DNA from: Paenibacillus sp. N3.4
GTDB taxonomy: Bacteria; Bacillota; Bacilli; Paenibacillales; NBRC-103111
Reading direction: 5' to 3'
DNA: 64,000 nucleotides
Assembly: GCF_008017805.1 (NCBI RefSeq)
Contig: NZ_VRTT01000018.1
Location: forward strand, 46,172 to 110,171
Shown here: piece after piece, positions 54,317 through 63,734 of the stretch
How positions within the stretch are numbered: position 1 is the stretch's first letter
Layout: the number at the start of each line of letters is the position of its first letter
Notes under the pieces: model-generated
What the model was told of the DNA's origin: nothing
The model's input: the letters and a program-made list of their open reading frames with translations, nothing else
The model's database searches: none
Program-made: the position numbers and the translations under genes

Positions 54317-55192
54317 TTAGCGATAGTCTCGCTTCATTAAATATTGACTGCCAGCAACTAGAATAAGACTAAGAATAATGATGGCCGTAGAGATCGCGCT
54401 GCCGAAGCCGAAGCGATAGACGTTGAATGTGCTGTTATACATATAAGAAGCTAACAGTTCGGTAGAGTGAGCTGGTCCGCCCCCCGTCATCACATAAATT
54501 AAATCGAAGGACTTCAAACTTCCTGAAATACACAAGATGACGGTTACCTTCACCGTATCCCAAATCATAGGAAGAGTTACCGTAAAAAGCTTACGTACCG
54601 GACCAACACCATCCAGTTGTGACGCATCGTTGATTTCCGGAGATATATTATGCAAAGCGGCAATGAACATAATCATGTAAGGACCAATATAATTCCAGAT
54701 GATCGGCACCATCAGTGCGTACATCGACACTTTCGGATCGGAGAGCCAAGCTTTCTTCCAGCTATCAAGTCCAACGCCTTCAAGGAAGAAGTTAATAATC
54801 CCGATTTGCGGGTGATACAGGTAACCCCAAATAATACCGACAACAACAGAGGAAAGCACCATAGGCATAAACACCGAAGCTCTTATCGTTCTTTGGAAAA
54901 AGTTGCTGCGCATCAACATAAGTGCCAAAATCATGGCAATCGGCACCTGACCGAACACAGAAGCGGCTACAATCAGCATGTTATTTTTGAAAGACTTCCA
55001 GAAAATAGGATCTTTAACAACCTCTACGTAATTATCGAAACCGATAAATTTAGCAGCTCCAATACCTTTCCAATCAAAAAAACCGTAATATGCCGACCAA
55101 AAGATCGGAACGATAACGAATAACAGGTACAAAACAAGAGCCGGAATAAGCCCTATCGTAATAAATCCGCGGATGCGAGATGCTGCCGTCAT
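54317..55192 (-). CDS. Sugar ABC transporter permease (MalF-like), module 2
   Basis: The 291-residue protein starts 'GFITIGLIPALVLYLLFVIVP' and has the EAA-type loop 'EINDASQLDGVGPVRKLFTVTLPMI' (in parts) and 'YVMTGGGPAHSTELLASYMY', typical of the MsmF/UgpA-like branch. Downstream of the binding protein gene, after an attenuator-like hairpin. Confidence 0.94.
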   Translation of the reverse strand: MTAASRIRGFITIGLIPALVLYLLFVIVPIFWSAYYGFFDWKGIGAAKFIGFDNYVEVVKDPIFWKSFKNNMLIVAASVFGQVPIAMILALMLMRSNFFQRTIRASVFMPMVLSSVVVGIIWGYLYHPQIGIINFFLEGVGLDSWKKAWLSDPKVSMYALMVPIIWNYIGPYMIMFIAALHNISPEINDASQLDGVGPVRKLFTVTLPMIWDTVKVTVILCISGSLKSFDLIYVMTGGGPAHSTELLASYMYNSTFNVYRFGFGSAISTAIIILSLILVAGSQYLMKRDYR

Positions 55193-55238
55193 AATTTCCC
55201 TCCTACAGCTGAAGTGTGAAAAGCTACCTCGCTTTTTG

Positions 55239-55271
55239 AAAAAGGCTCCAGCCGAGCTTGAGCTGGAGACC
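55239..55271 (-). terminator. Hairpin between binding protein and permease genes, module 2
   Basis: On the minus strand CTCCAGC and GCTGGAG pair, followed by CCTTTTTC. It is 15 bases after the binding protein stop and could favour expression of the binding protein over the permeases. Confidence 0.75.
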
Positions 55272-55285
55272 TTTGGCTTGTGCTA

Positions 55286-56632
55286 TTACTTACTAATGCC
55301 TTTCGCTTGCGCGTCCTGAATTTTCTTCGCGATGTCCTCTGGCTTACCGCCCATGAGAAGCTCTTGCAGACCGTTGTTCACGACATCAGCTGCCACAGAA
55401 CTCAGTCGACCGTCATACACCGGCGTTCTTTTCACAGTGCCCATCATTTTGTAAACTTCTGCGAAGATTGGGGAAACTTTTGTTGTGTCCAGATCAACTT
55501 TGTAGCTTACTAGGTTGTTGCTTTCGAGAATCGCTTTTTGCGCTTCCGGACCTGCCATTTTGTAAATCAATTCATAAGCCGCAGTTTTTTGTGCGCCTGT
55601 TACCTTTTTACTCATTCCCAAACCTACACCCACTGCACCGGAGAGGGTATTCGGATCGCCTTTACCATTAGGCACAGAAGGAAGAACCGTAACCGCCATA
55701 TTCGCCATTGCTTCTTTGGATGCATTCGATGCCAAGTTCGTCAGCGCCCATCCGCCGTCGATCATCATCGCGGATTTGCCTTGAGCAAACAATTGCTCCA
55801 TTTGCGTATTATCAATACTGTTGAAGCCCTCTTGGAAAGCGCCTGATGTGCCAAGCTGTTTCAAGTAAGTCAATGCTTGAACGAATTCAGGATCCGTGAA
55901 TTTAGCGCCATTTTGATCGACAGCCTTCAAGAACCATTCCGTACCCGTTACACGGTCAGCAAGCGAGCTAAGGATACTGGATTGTGCTACCCATGCTGCT
56001 TTGTTGCCAAGCGCGATTGGCGTGATGTTGTTTTTCTTGAACGTATCAACAAGCTTCATCAGATCGTCCCACGTTTTAGGCGGTTGAGCGTTATATTTAT
56101 TAAAAATTTCTTTGTTGTAATAAAGAATCGAAGTTGGAGAAAGTGCCATCGGTGCACTGTAAATTTTGCCGTTCACCGTGAAATCGTCGAAAGAGCCTGG
56201 CATAAAACCATTTTTCCAATCCGCTTTGCTATCGAGCAGTTCATTAACCGGCTGAAGCAGATCGCCGCCCACGAACTCCTTCGTCATAACGCCCGGCGAC
56301 AATACGAACAGATCTGGCAATTCGTTTGCTGCAGCAGCTGTTTTCAAACGTGTTTTGTAGCCATCGGGAGGAATACCTTGAATATCCAATTCTACGTTCG
56401 GGTGATCTTTCTTGTATTGATCCATGTAGGCACGCATCGTTTTGGCCCGAAGGTCTTCCCCGGTATAGTTATGCCAGATCGATAATTTCACCTTTTCAGC
56501 AGGCTTGCTTCCTGCATCTGTTGCTTTAGGAGCAGCGGTGTCTTTCTTGTCTGTCGTTCCGCTTGCTCCACAGCCTGCAAGGAGCGATAAGGATAACGCT
56601 GCCGCGAGCGTGACGATAAATGGTTTTTTCAT
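55286..56632 (-). CDS. Extracellular sugar-binding lipoprotein (ABC importer, module 2)
   Basis: The 448-residue protein has a signal peptide ending in lipobox 'LLAGC' (Cys about residue 21), a charged linker, and the family 1 binding fold: 'KLSIWHNYTGEDLRAKTMRAYMDQY' (in parts), 'DLFVLSPGVMTKEFVGGDLLQPV', 'LYYNKEIFNKYNAQPPKTWDDL' and 'SAMMIDGGWALTNLAS'. It delivers the module 2 sugar to the permeases. A GAGGAGGG site precedes the ATG. Confidence 0.94.
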   Translation of the reverse strand: MKKPFIVTLAAALSLSLLAGCGASGTTDKKDTAAPKATDAGSKPAEKVKLSIWHNYTGEDLRAKTMRAYMDQYKKDHPNVELDIQGIPPDGYKTRLKTAAAANELPDLFVLSPGVMTKEFVGGDLLQPVNELLDSKADWKNGFMPGSFDDFTVNGKIYSAPMALSPTSILYYNKEIFNKYNAQPPKTWDDLMKLVDTFKKNNITPIALGNKAAWVAQSSILSSLADRVTGTEWFLKAVDQNGAKFTDPEFVQALTYLKQLGTSGAFQEGFNSIDNTQMEQLFAQGKSAMMIDGGWALTNLASNASKEAMANMAVTVLPSVPNGKGDPNTLSGAVGVGLGMSKKVTGAQKTAAYELIYKMAGPEAQKAILESNNLVSYKVDLDTTKVSPIFAEVYKMMGTVKRTPVYDGRLSSVAADVVNNGLQELLMGGKPEDIAKKIQDAQAKGISK

Positions 56633-56705
56633 GTAATATACCCTCCTCTGATGTGTTCAAAGAAAATTCATTTTGTATACAGAAGCTCTCGTTGTTTACA
56701 AACTT

Positions 56706-56711
56706 AGTATA
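56706..56711 (-). promoter_or_regulatory. Putative -10 box of the module 2 binding protein gene
   Basis: TATACT on the minus strand lies about 75 bases upstream of the binding protein start. No good -35 accompanies it, as in module 1, which fits activation by the YesN-like regulator. Confidence 0.35.
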
Positions 56712-56761
56712 AGGGACAATGATGGGGGTCAGTTACGGGAGAGACTTCGGGGCAAGGGGGG

Positions 56762-58327
56762 TCATTTCTCAGGCTTTGCTTCCTGACGAAATTCAGACGG
56801 CGTCTTGCCCGTGTACTTTTTGAACTGTTGGGTAAAGTATTTGATATCTTCATAGCCCACTCTTCTTGCAATATCACTGACCTTCGTCTGTGAGCCCTGA
56901 AGAATATCAATCGCGCGTTTCATCCGTTCCTGGGTCACGAATTCCAAATATGTCAGACCGGTCTCCCGTTTAAAAACCTCGCTGAAATGATTAGGATTTA
57001 TGTGTACGCTGCTTGCTACCTGCTGCAGCGAAATGGATTGATCCAAGTTGTCCCGAATGTAAACAATGGCTTTATGGATATAGGAATAGCGCTGTTTGCC
57101 CAAACCTTGATGAAAGTTCGTCATTACCGCAGACAAAGCCTTGAATATCTCCTCCTCAGGGCGACTCGTCTGAGCAAAATTAGACAGAGTCCCTAAGGGA
57201 ATCGCCTCCTCCTGCGAGGTATGGGCGCGTTCGAGCCAGCGATGGCCGGCAATGATGATCGACTGCAAGTAGCCCTGCACGCTAAGCGGTGTTGCCGCTG
57301 CATCTTCCATCTGGGTACGCACCTTCTGATTCACCCAATGACGCAGTTCAATAGCGTTGTTGCTCATCAAGATAACTGTGAGCTCTGCTTCTTCTTTCTC
57401 CGAGCAAATCGTTCGACCTCCACTGCGGTTCCGAATATCGTCAACCGTGAACAAGCCTTGGGTGCCAAACAAGCTTTGATAAGCAAATATTTCTTTGGCT
57501 GTCCGGTATGATTCTTGCAGGTCTTCGTAATCTTGGGCAATGCCGCCAAGTGCTGCAAATGCATTACATTTGAGCGTCTCTGTGACATGCCTAAGTGCAC
57601 GTTTCAACCCAACAGCATCGGTTACCCCTACTTCATAGCGCACAACAAGCAGCAGGTGTTCTTTTTTGATCAGCGTCACGCAAGGAAGCAGCTCGAAAAG
57701 AATATTCTCTGCCCCTCCCTGCAGAAGCTCCGCAAAGGATGCTTCTCCCCAACCTGATACGGAGACGAGCATGACCTGCATCGCAGCCGGAGTACCCGTC
57801 TGCCGGTGAATGTCGACTTCATATTTGTGAAACCAAGCACGAAGCTCTTCCCTCACTTCCGGATCATCCTGCAAGCCTTTTTTCAGGACCCGATCCAGCA
57901 TTTGCGTGCGCAGAGCCGCCTGCTGGAGCTGATCCTGCCTCATCGATTCCCATTTATGCATGATGTTCTGTTTGGCTTTCATCGCAGCTTTAATAATCTC
58001 CTCAGGACGGCTTGTCTTGAGCAAGTAGTCCGTTACGCCTTCACGCAGCGCCTGCTGCGCATATCCAAAGTCATCATAGCCCGTGAGGATGACAACTTCC
58101 GTATCGGGCAGCATTTCCTTTATCTCACGAGCAAGCTCAATACCATCCATGCCGGACATACGAATATCGGTCAGAACGATATGCGGCTTTTCAACGGGGA
58201 TACGATCCAGCGCCTCTTCGGCAGATGATGCCGCAGGCAGCAGTTCAAGACCTAGTTCTTTCCAATCTATAACCGTGCATAACCCTTCACGTATGATAAC
58301 TTCATCATCCACAATCAAAATTTTCAT
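56762..58327 (-). CDS. YesN-like response regulator (REC plus AraC HTH), module 2
   Basis: The 521-residue protein has a receiver domain (D7/D8, phosphoacceptor D54 in 'IVLTDIRMSGMDG', Lys in 'YLLKTSRPEEI', where the usual P is replaced by T) and a C-terminal AraC double HTH ('VASSVHINPNHFSEVFKRETGLTYLEFV' in parts; 'IARRVGYEDIKYFTQQFKKYTGKTPSEF'). It overlaps the kinase stop by four bases. It is expected to activate the adjacent importer operon. Confidence 0.94.
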   Translation of the reverse strand: MKILIVDDEVIIREGLCTVIDWKELGLELLPAASSAEEALDRIPVEKPHIVLTDIRMSGMDGIELAREIKEMLPDTEVVILTGYDDFGYAQQALREGVTDYLLKTSRPEEIIKAAMKAKQNIMHKWESMRQDQLQQAALRTQMLDRVLKKGLQDDPEVREELRAWFHKYEVDIHRQTGTPAAMQVMLVSVSGWGEASFAELLQGGAENILFELLPCVTLIKKEHLLLVVRYEVGVTDAVGLKRALRHVTETLKCNAFAALGGIAQDYEDLQESYRTAKEIFAYQSLFGTQGLFTVDDIRNRSGGRTICSEKEEAELTVILMSNNAIELRHWVNQKVRTQMEDAAATPLSVQGYLQSIIIAGHRWLERAHTSQEEAIPLGTLSNFAQTSRPEEEIFKALSAVMTNFHQGLGKQRYSYIHKAIVYIRDNLDQSISLQQVASSVHINPNHFSEVFKRETGLTYLEFVTQERMKRAIDILQGSQTKVSDIARRVGYEDIKYFTQQFKKYTGKTPSEFRQEAKPEK

Positions 58328-60120
58328 ATCACTGTCTCTCCTTTTAGCAGAGGAATTGAGAAGGCAATGCGTGTTCCAACGCCTACCGTACTGTATACTT
58401 GCAGCCCGGACTGGGCGCCATAATGCAGCAGTAACCTGCGGTGCACATTAATCAAACCATAGCTCGTAATGGATGTTTTCAATTCTTTAGGCGCCTGATT
58501 TAGTCTGCCCAATTGCTGATGAGCAGAAGCTAACTGCTGGCTGATGTCACGGAGCTTTAGCTCTTCAATCCCTATTCCTGTATCCTCAATAACAAATTTC
58601 ATCTGATCTTCCAGCAGTTCACCGTGTACGTAAATATGGCCCTTCATTTTTTTCTTCTGAATGCCATGAATAAGACTATTTTCAATCAAAGGTTGAAGCA
58701 GAAGCTTCAGCATAGGAAGTTGCTGCATCTCAGGATCTATAAAGAACTCAATTGTAAACTGATCAGGAAAACGAATAGACTGGATATACGCATAGTTCTG
58801 TGCATGAGAAATCTCCTGCTGCACACTGCAAAACTCTTCCCCTTTATTTAAGCTGAATCTCAGAAAATCACTGAGTGCTCCAACCATTTCTGATATTTGA
58901 TGATCCTTGTTTCTCAGAGCAATCCAATGGATGGAGGATAAGGTGTTGTACAGAAAATGCGGGTTAATTTGCGCCTGAAGGGCAAGGATATCCGCCTCCT
59001 TCTTCATCGCTTCGTTCTGCTGCACCTGTTCCTTCAGCCAGCCGATCCGTTCACTTAGCTTATTGTAGCTGTGTACGAGCAGCCCCACCTCATCAATGCT
59101 TTTTACTTCATAGCGGGGAATCGTGTCATCCGGATTCAAATCCTTCAGATATTGAGTCAGTTTAATCAAGGGCTGTGTCACCCACTGTAAGAAATAAAGA
59201 ACCATGAGAACTGCAAGCAGCAGCGCAATCCCAATGGCGACAGCTGTTACTGTAACGACATACTCATTTTGCGCCCGGTAAATATGTGTCGGAATAAATC
59301 CAACTAACTTCCAATTCAACCTAGGAATTGGATTATATAAAACGGTATACTGCTGCGCGCTGTTTTTGTAACTTTGAATACTGCTTGTATCCAGAAACGG
59401 CCCCATATGCGGGAAAACCTCGCTCATCGATCGCCCCAACCATAAGGGATCGCCACCCGATATGATATCGGTATGCTGGTTCAACAACAGCACGTAACCG
59501 CTTTCTTCCCAACCCGCCTGTGTCAAATAGCGCTCAAGCTCCGACTGATCGATGCTAATCGCTAAGGTGCCTATCATCTTGAAGGTGTTGATATCACGAA
59601 TCGGCCGCACCAAGGAAATGACTCTCTTAGGCCCGTCCGAGGTCTGAGTCGCATAAAGAGGTGACCACCATCTCACGGCAGACTCATAGACGGATTTATC
59701 TTGCTCAATGAGTGCATTCAGTCCCGAATTCGTTACGGTTGTTGTATATAAAGCGGGATTGCCGTTGATTGGAGTGATCGTAATATTGGAGATGTATTTC
59801 TTGGAATACGAAAGATTCCAAAGCGTGCCGACAATTTGCAAATAACTGTTTACATCCCCTACGTCACTATTGAGATAGGTTTGAATGTCTTTTTGTCCAA
59901 TCAAAAACATGGACATGATCTCCACATCTTGTGTAACAAAGTCAAGCTTATCCGATATTTGTTTCAATGTGTTCATGCCTGCCAGCTTAGCTTTATCCTC
60001 CGTAATGGACGTTGCGATGCGGTAAGAAACCACACCCGTAGATAGGAGTGGAATGACAATGGCAAATAAAATGAGTAAAGACAGCTTGCGATTCAGGGAT
60101 TTGGCAAACCAGCGTCTCAT
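58324..60120 (-). CDS. YesM-like sensor histidine kinase, module 2
   Basis: The intact 598-residue kinase has an N-terminal span, an extracellular Cache-like domain of about 250 residues, a second span ('AVAIGIALLLAVLMVLYFLQWV'), HAMP, the phosphoacceptor box 'QAQINPHFLYNTLSSIHWIA' and an ATPase domain with 'FVIEDTGIGI'. It should sense an extracellular sugar or envelope signal, possibly with the binding protein, and phosphorylate the YesN-like protein. It is the intact counterpart of the broken kinase in module 1. Confidence 0.95.
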   Translation of the reverse strand: MRRWFAKSLNRKLSLLILFAIVIPLLSTGVVSYRIATSITEDKAKLAGMNTLKQISDKLDFVTQDVEIMSMFLIGQKDIQTYLNSDVGDVNSYLQIVGTLWNLSYSKKYISNITITPINGNPALYTTTVTNSGLNALIEQDKSVYESAVRWWSPLYATQTSDGPKRVISLVRPIRDINTFKMIGTLAISIDQSELERYLTQAGWEESGYVLLLNQHTDIISGGDPLWLGRSMSEVFPHMGPFLDTSSIQSYKNSAQQYTVLYNPIPRLNWKLVGFIPTHIYRAQNEYVVTVTAVAIGIALLLAVLMVLYFLQWVTQPLIKLTQYLKDLNPDDTIPRYEVKSIDEVGLLVHSYNKLSERIGWLKEQVQQNEAMKKEADILALQAQINPHFLYNTLSSIHWIALRNKDHQISEMVGALSDFLRFSLNKGEEFCSVQQEISHAQNYAYIQSIRFPDQFTIEFFIDPEMQQLPMLKLLLQPLIENSLIHGIQKKKMKGHIYVHGELLEDQMKFVIEDTGIGIEELKLRDISQQLASAHQQLGRLNQAPKELKTSITSYGLINVHRRLLLHYGAQSGLQVYSTVGVGTRIAFSIPLLKGETVI

Positions 60121-60443
60121 CGGTGATCCCTCACTTTTTTATAATTTGAAAAATGAAAAAACGGTTCCTACGAAACCGTGTCAGCAAATCTTACGTTGAT
60201 ATTGACATAGAAGTGCAACGATTTGCAATATATATTCAAATTTAACTGACTAAGTATTCCCCTGATGACCGCGGCTCACAAGGATAAACGACTTCGTCGT
60301 CCTTCAGGGACGAGCGAGTTTGTCTAGGTAGATGCGAAGCAAATGTATAGACATATACTTTCTTATTCTACTGAAAAAAAAGCATTTCAAACCCTCGTTA
60401 AACCAAGGTCTGAAATGCTCCCTTCAATTTCAATCCCTAAAAT
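60121..60443. other. Intergenic stretch between kinase and exporter genes
   Basis: It contains a small hairpin (ACGGTT/AACCGT around 60161-60180), possible kinase promoter sequences, and the exporter terminator at 60374-60419. I see no gene. Confidence 0.6.
60374..60419 (-). terminator. Terminator of the ABC exporter gene
   Basis: On the minus strand AGCATTTCA and TGAAATGCT pair with an inner ACC/GGT stem, followed by a run of eight T, 25 bases past the stop. Confidence 0.88.
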
Positions 60444-62276
60444 TTAGGAATGCACATTTTTGAGTGAGACAGCTTTGGCTAATACCGCTGTTTCCGATGG
60501 AATCAACTGCACAGCAGCCCGATCTTCGGCTTGAAGCTGCAATTGCTGCGTAGCGAATTCCCGATACATCTCGTGTGAATCCAACAACTGTTGATGGGTT
60601 CCGCTGCCTGTCACAACGCCTCTATCCAGGAACACAATCTGATCGGCATCCACAACGGTAGACAGGCGATGGGCAATGACCAATGTCGTGCGCCCCTGCA
60701 TCAAATTTTGCAAAGCCTGCTGCACCACAACCTCCGACTTACTGTCCAGACTCGATGTGGCTTCGTCGAGCATCAGAATCTTCGGATCACGCAGCAAAGC
60801 TCTCGCAATGGCAATCCGCTGCCGCTGGCCGCCGGACAGCTTGATCCCTCGTTCCCCAACCTCGGTTTCGTACTTCTCCGGCAATTTCTCAATGAAATCA
60901 TCGGCATAGGCCATCTGGGATGCCCGCTTCAGCTCCTCCAGAGGAACTTCACGCGACATGCCATAACAGATGTTATCTCGAATGGTCCCCGAAATGAGTG
61001 GACTTTCTTGTGAAACATAACCAATCTGACTCCTCCAGGAGACTAGCGAGTAGTCAGCTATCGGCTCTTTGCCCAAAGTGATTGAACCCTTAGTCTGCTT
61101 GTAAAACCGTTCCAACAAAGAGAACATCGTCGTCTTTCCACTACCGCTCGGGCCTACAATAGCCGTAACCTTGCCCGCTTCCATCGTGAAACTGACATTT
61201 TTGAGCACAGGCTCGCCCTCTTTATACGAGAAGGAAACCCGATCGAAATGGATCGATTGCGAGGCGTCCGTCACTACAGCTCCAACATCCGGAATCTCTT
61301 CTTCGTGGTCCAGAACCTTCAAGATCGTATCCGTGGCTCCCATGGTTTTCTGCATTTGATTGAAAAACTGCGTAATCTGCGTAATCGGCATGACAATTTG
61401 AAATAAATAAAGCATAAACGCCACCAATTGACCTGCGGTAATAGCCCCTGAGGAGACGCGCATGCCGCCATATCCGAAAAGGACCACAAGCAGCATCAAC
61501 ATAACAAAAGAAATCAACGGCGCCATCAGGGCTTGAATCCGGCCTTCTTTCAGCCCAAATTGGAACAGCTTCTGAATACCGGAACTGCCTTCTTTATACT
61601 CGCTTTGCTCGGCGTTTGCCGCTTTTACCAAGCGCATTTCGGACAGGACACGATTCAGCACTGACGTAAAGCTGGCCGTTTCGGCTTGCAAGCCTTTGGA
61701 TACTTTATACATTTGTCTGCCTAAAGGAAAAAGAATGAGGAACGCAATCGGAAATACGCTGAACATAATGAGTGTCATTTTCCAATCCATGTAAAGCAGC
61801 ACCGTGATCGATCCAATAATCGCAATAATCCCGGTTACGAACCCCGACATGTGCTCCGCGATAAGTCCTTTGATCACAGACGTATCGTTCGTCATCCGTG
61901 AGATTGTGTCGCCTGTTTGATTGTTGTCATAGTAGCCAATCGGCAGCACGAGCAGCTTTTTCCATAACCGGTCTCGAATGCCAGCCACGACGCGCTGCCC
62001 CGCATAGTTCAGCAGGTAAACGGAAATCCCGGCAGCAATAGCCTGTGCTACGAAGGCTAGCGCCATTCCGCTAATCTGTGCCCAGCTTAGTGAACTGACA
62101 GAGAAGCTATCGACCACATTTTTCGTAAAAAGTGGGATCACCAGGCCCACCAACGTTGAAATGATACTTAACCCAAAGGCGATGCTTAAAACGAGCTTAG
62201 GCGGGTTTGCCTGAATCAGCAGGCGGAAAAACGCACGAAAATTAGTGTTCGGTTCTTCTTTAATGGTTCTTGCCAT
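60444..62276 (-). CDS. ABC exporter, fused membrane and ATPase domains (BmrA/LmrA-like)
   Basis: The 610-residue half-transporter has six N-terminal membrane helices (about residues 25-320) and a C-terminal ATPase: Walker A 'GPSGSGKTT', Q loop 'GYVSQESPLISGTIRDNICYG', signature 'LSGGQRQRIAIARALL', Walker B 'ILMLDEATSSLD' and switch His in 'LVIAHRLSTV'. It works as a homodimer exporting lipids or drugs. Monocistronic, terminator downstream. Confidence 0.96.
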   Translation of the reverse strand: MARTIKEEPNTNFRAFFRLLIQANPPKLVLSIAFGLSIISTLVGLVIPLFTKNVVDSFSVSSLSWAQISGMALAFVAQAIAAGISVYLLNYAGQRVVAGIRDRLWKKLLVLPIGYYDNNQTGDTISRMTNDTSVIKGLIAEHMSGFVTGIIAIIGSITVLLYMDWKMTLIMFSVFPIAFLILFPLGRQMYKVSKGLQAETASFTSVLNRVLSEMRLVKAANAEQSEYKEGSSGIQKLFQFGLKEGRIQALMAPLISFVMLMLLVVLFGYGGMRVSSGAITAGQLVAFMLYLFQIVMPITQITQFFNQMQKTMGATDTILKVLDHEEEIPDVGAVVTDASQSIHFDRVSFSYKEGEPVLKNVSFTMEAGKVTAIVGPSGSGKTTMFSLLERFYKQTKGSITLGKEPIADYSLVSWRSQIGYVSQESPLISGTIRDNICYGMSREVPLEELKRASQMAYADDFIEKLPEKYETEVGERGIKLSGGQRQRIAIARALLRDPKILMLDEATSSLDSKSEVVVQQALQNLMQGRTTLVIAHRLSTVVDADQIVFLDRGVVTGSGTHQQLLDSHEMYREFATQQLQLQAEDRAAVQLIPSETAVLAKAVSLKNVHS

Positions 62277-62570
62277 CTATATCTACTCCTTACCCGATCG
62301 GATATCCATCCGTTTTTGTGAATAATCTTACTTCTGGATCATACACTGCTATTTTAAACGGAATATAAACAAGATCCAATCAGTCTGAGGATGGAACAGG
62401 CTTTTTCGCGAGTTAGCGTAAATGAGCCATATTCATTTTCCCGATTTGTGTTTTGGGACTACTTTCTATACAATGAAAGTACACTGTTATCTCGCTGAGA
62501 TGCAGCTTGTTTTTATATAACCATCGGATAAACAAATCGTAATTCACAGATATTCCTAGGAGGGAAATCG

Positions 62571-63734
62571 ATGAACGCTTTTACTTTTTACAATCCTACT
62601 ACGCTGCATTTTGGCCAAGGCCAATTGGAGAAATTGACAGCTGAGGTACCTAAATACGGCAAAAATGTGCTGCTCGTCTATGGCGGAGGCAGTATTAAAC
62701 AAAATGACATATATGACAATGTAATCAAACTGCTTGCTGATGTGGATGCCGTTGTTTTTGAACTAAGCGGCGTGGAACCAAATCCCAGGCTGACCACCGT
62801 TCATCGCGGTGTTGCCCTATGCCGCGATAAGCACATTGACTTCATTCTTGCTGTTGGCGGCGGCAGTGTCATTGACTGTGCCAAAGCGATTGCTGTCGGA
62901 GCCAAGTACGAGGGCGATTTCTGGGATATCGTCACACGCAAGGCTGCCGCTACAGATGCAATAGCGCTTGGAACGGTCCTGACGATCGCAGCAACAGGCT
63001 CCGAAATGAACTCCGGTTCGGTCATCACGAACTGGGAAACGAAAGAAAAACTCGGATGGGGCAGTCCTTTCTCCTTTCCCAAGTTTTCCATTCTTGATCC
63101 AGCTCACACCACGTCCCTACCGGAAAATCAAACCGTCTACGGGATGGTTGATATTATGTCTCATGTGTTCGAGCAATATTTCCATCACGGATCCAATACG
63201 CCGATTCAAGATGGCTTTAGTGAAACGATTCTTCGCACTGTTATCGATACAGCGCCACGCTTATTGAAAGACCTGAACAACTTAGACGAACGAGCTACCA
63301 TTCTTTACAGCGGCACCATGGCGCTTAATGGGATCCTGAGCATGGGTATTCGCGGCGACTGGGCTACTCATAACTTGGAACACGCCGTTTCTGCGGTACA
63401 TGATATTCCTCATGGCGGCGGCTTAGCGATTATCTTCCCGAACTGGATGACCTACACGCTGGATGCTAACGTAACGCGTTTCAAACAATTTGCGCAGCAT
63501 GTCTTCCACATCGATGCAGCAGGCAAAACAGATCGCCAAGTTGCCGAGGAAGGCATCGCGGCACTTCGCCAATTCCTGACCAGCATCGGCGCACCAAGTC
63601 GCTTGGCTGATTACGACATAGACGATTCCACCATCGAGCTAATGGCCGATAAGGCTATGATTTATGGCGATTTCGGCAACTTCAAAAAGCTGAATCGCGA
63701 GGACGTCGTGAATATTTATCGGATGTCGCTTTAG
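62571..63734 (+). CDS. Iron-containing alcohol dehydrogenase (butanol dehydrogenase-like)
   Basis: The 387-residue protein is a group III alcohol dehydrogenase close to YugJ/BdhA: '[19 protein letters not shown]', NAD(P)-binding '[13 protein letters not shown]' and '[20 protein letters not shown]', and metal ligands in '[17 protein letters not shown]' (Asp, His) and '[26 protein letters not shown]' (His, His; in parts). It reduces aldehydes, probably with NADPH. AGGAGGGAA precedes the ATG. Its last codon and stop are part of the 174-bp-period repeat. Confidence 0.95.
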   Translation: MNAFTFYNPTTLHFGQGQLEKLTAEVPKYGKNVLLVYGGGSIKQNDIYDNVIKLLADVDAVVFELSGVEPNPRLTTVHRGVALCRDKHIDFILAVGGGSVIDCAKAIAVGAKYEGDFWDIVTRKAAATDAIALGTVLTIAATGSEMNSGSVITNWETKEKLGWGSPFSFPKFSILDPAHTTSLPENQTVYGMVDIMSHVFEQYFHHGSNTPIQDGFSETILRTVIDTAPRLLKDLNNLDERATILYSGTMALNGILSMGIRGDWATHNLEHAVSAVHDIPHGGGLAIIFPNWMTYTLDANVTRFKQFAQHVFHIDAAGKTDRQVAEEGIAALRQFLTSIGAPSRLADYDIDDSTIELMADKAMIYGDFGNFKKLNREDVVNIYRMSL

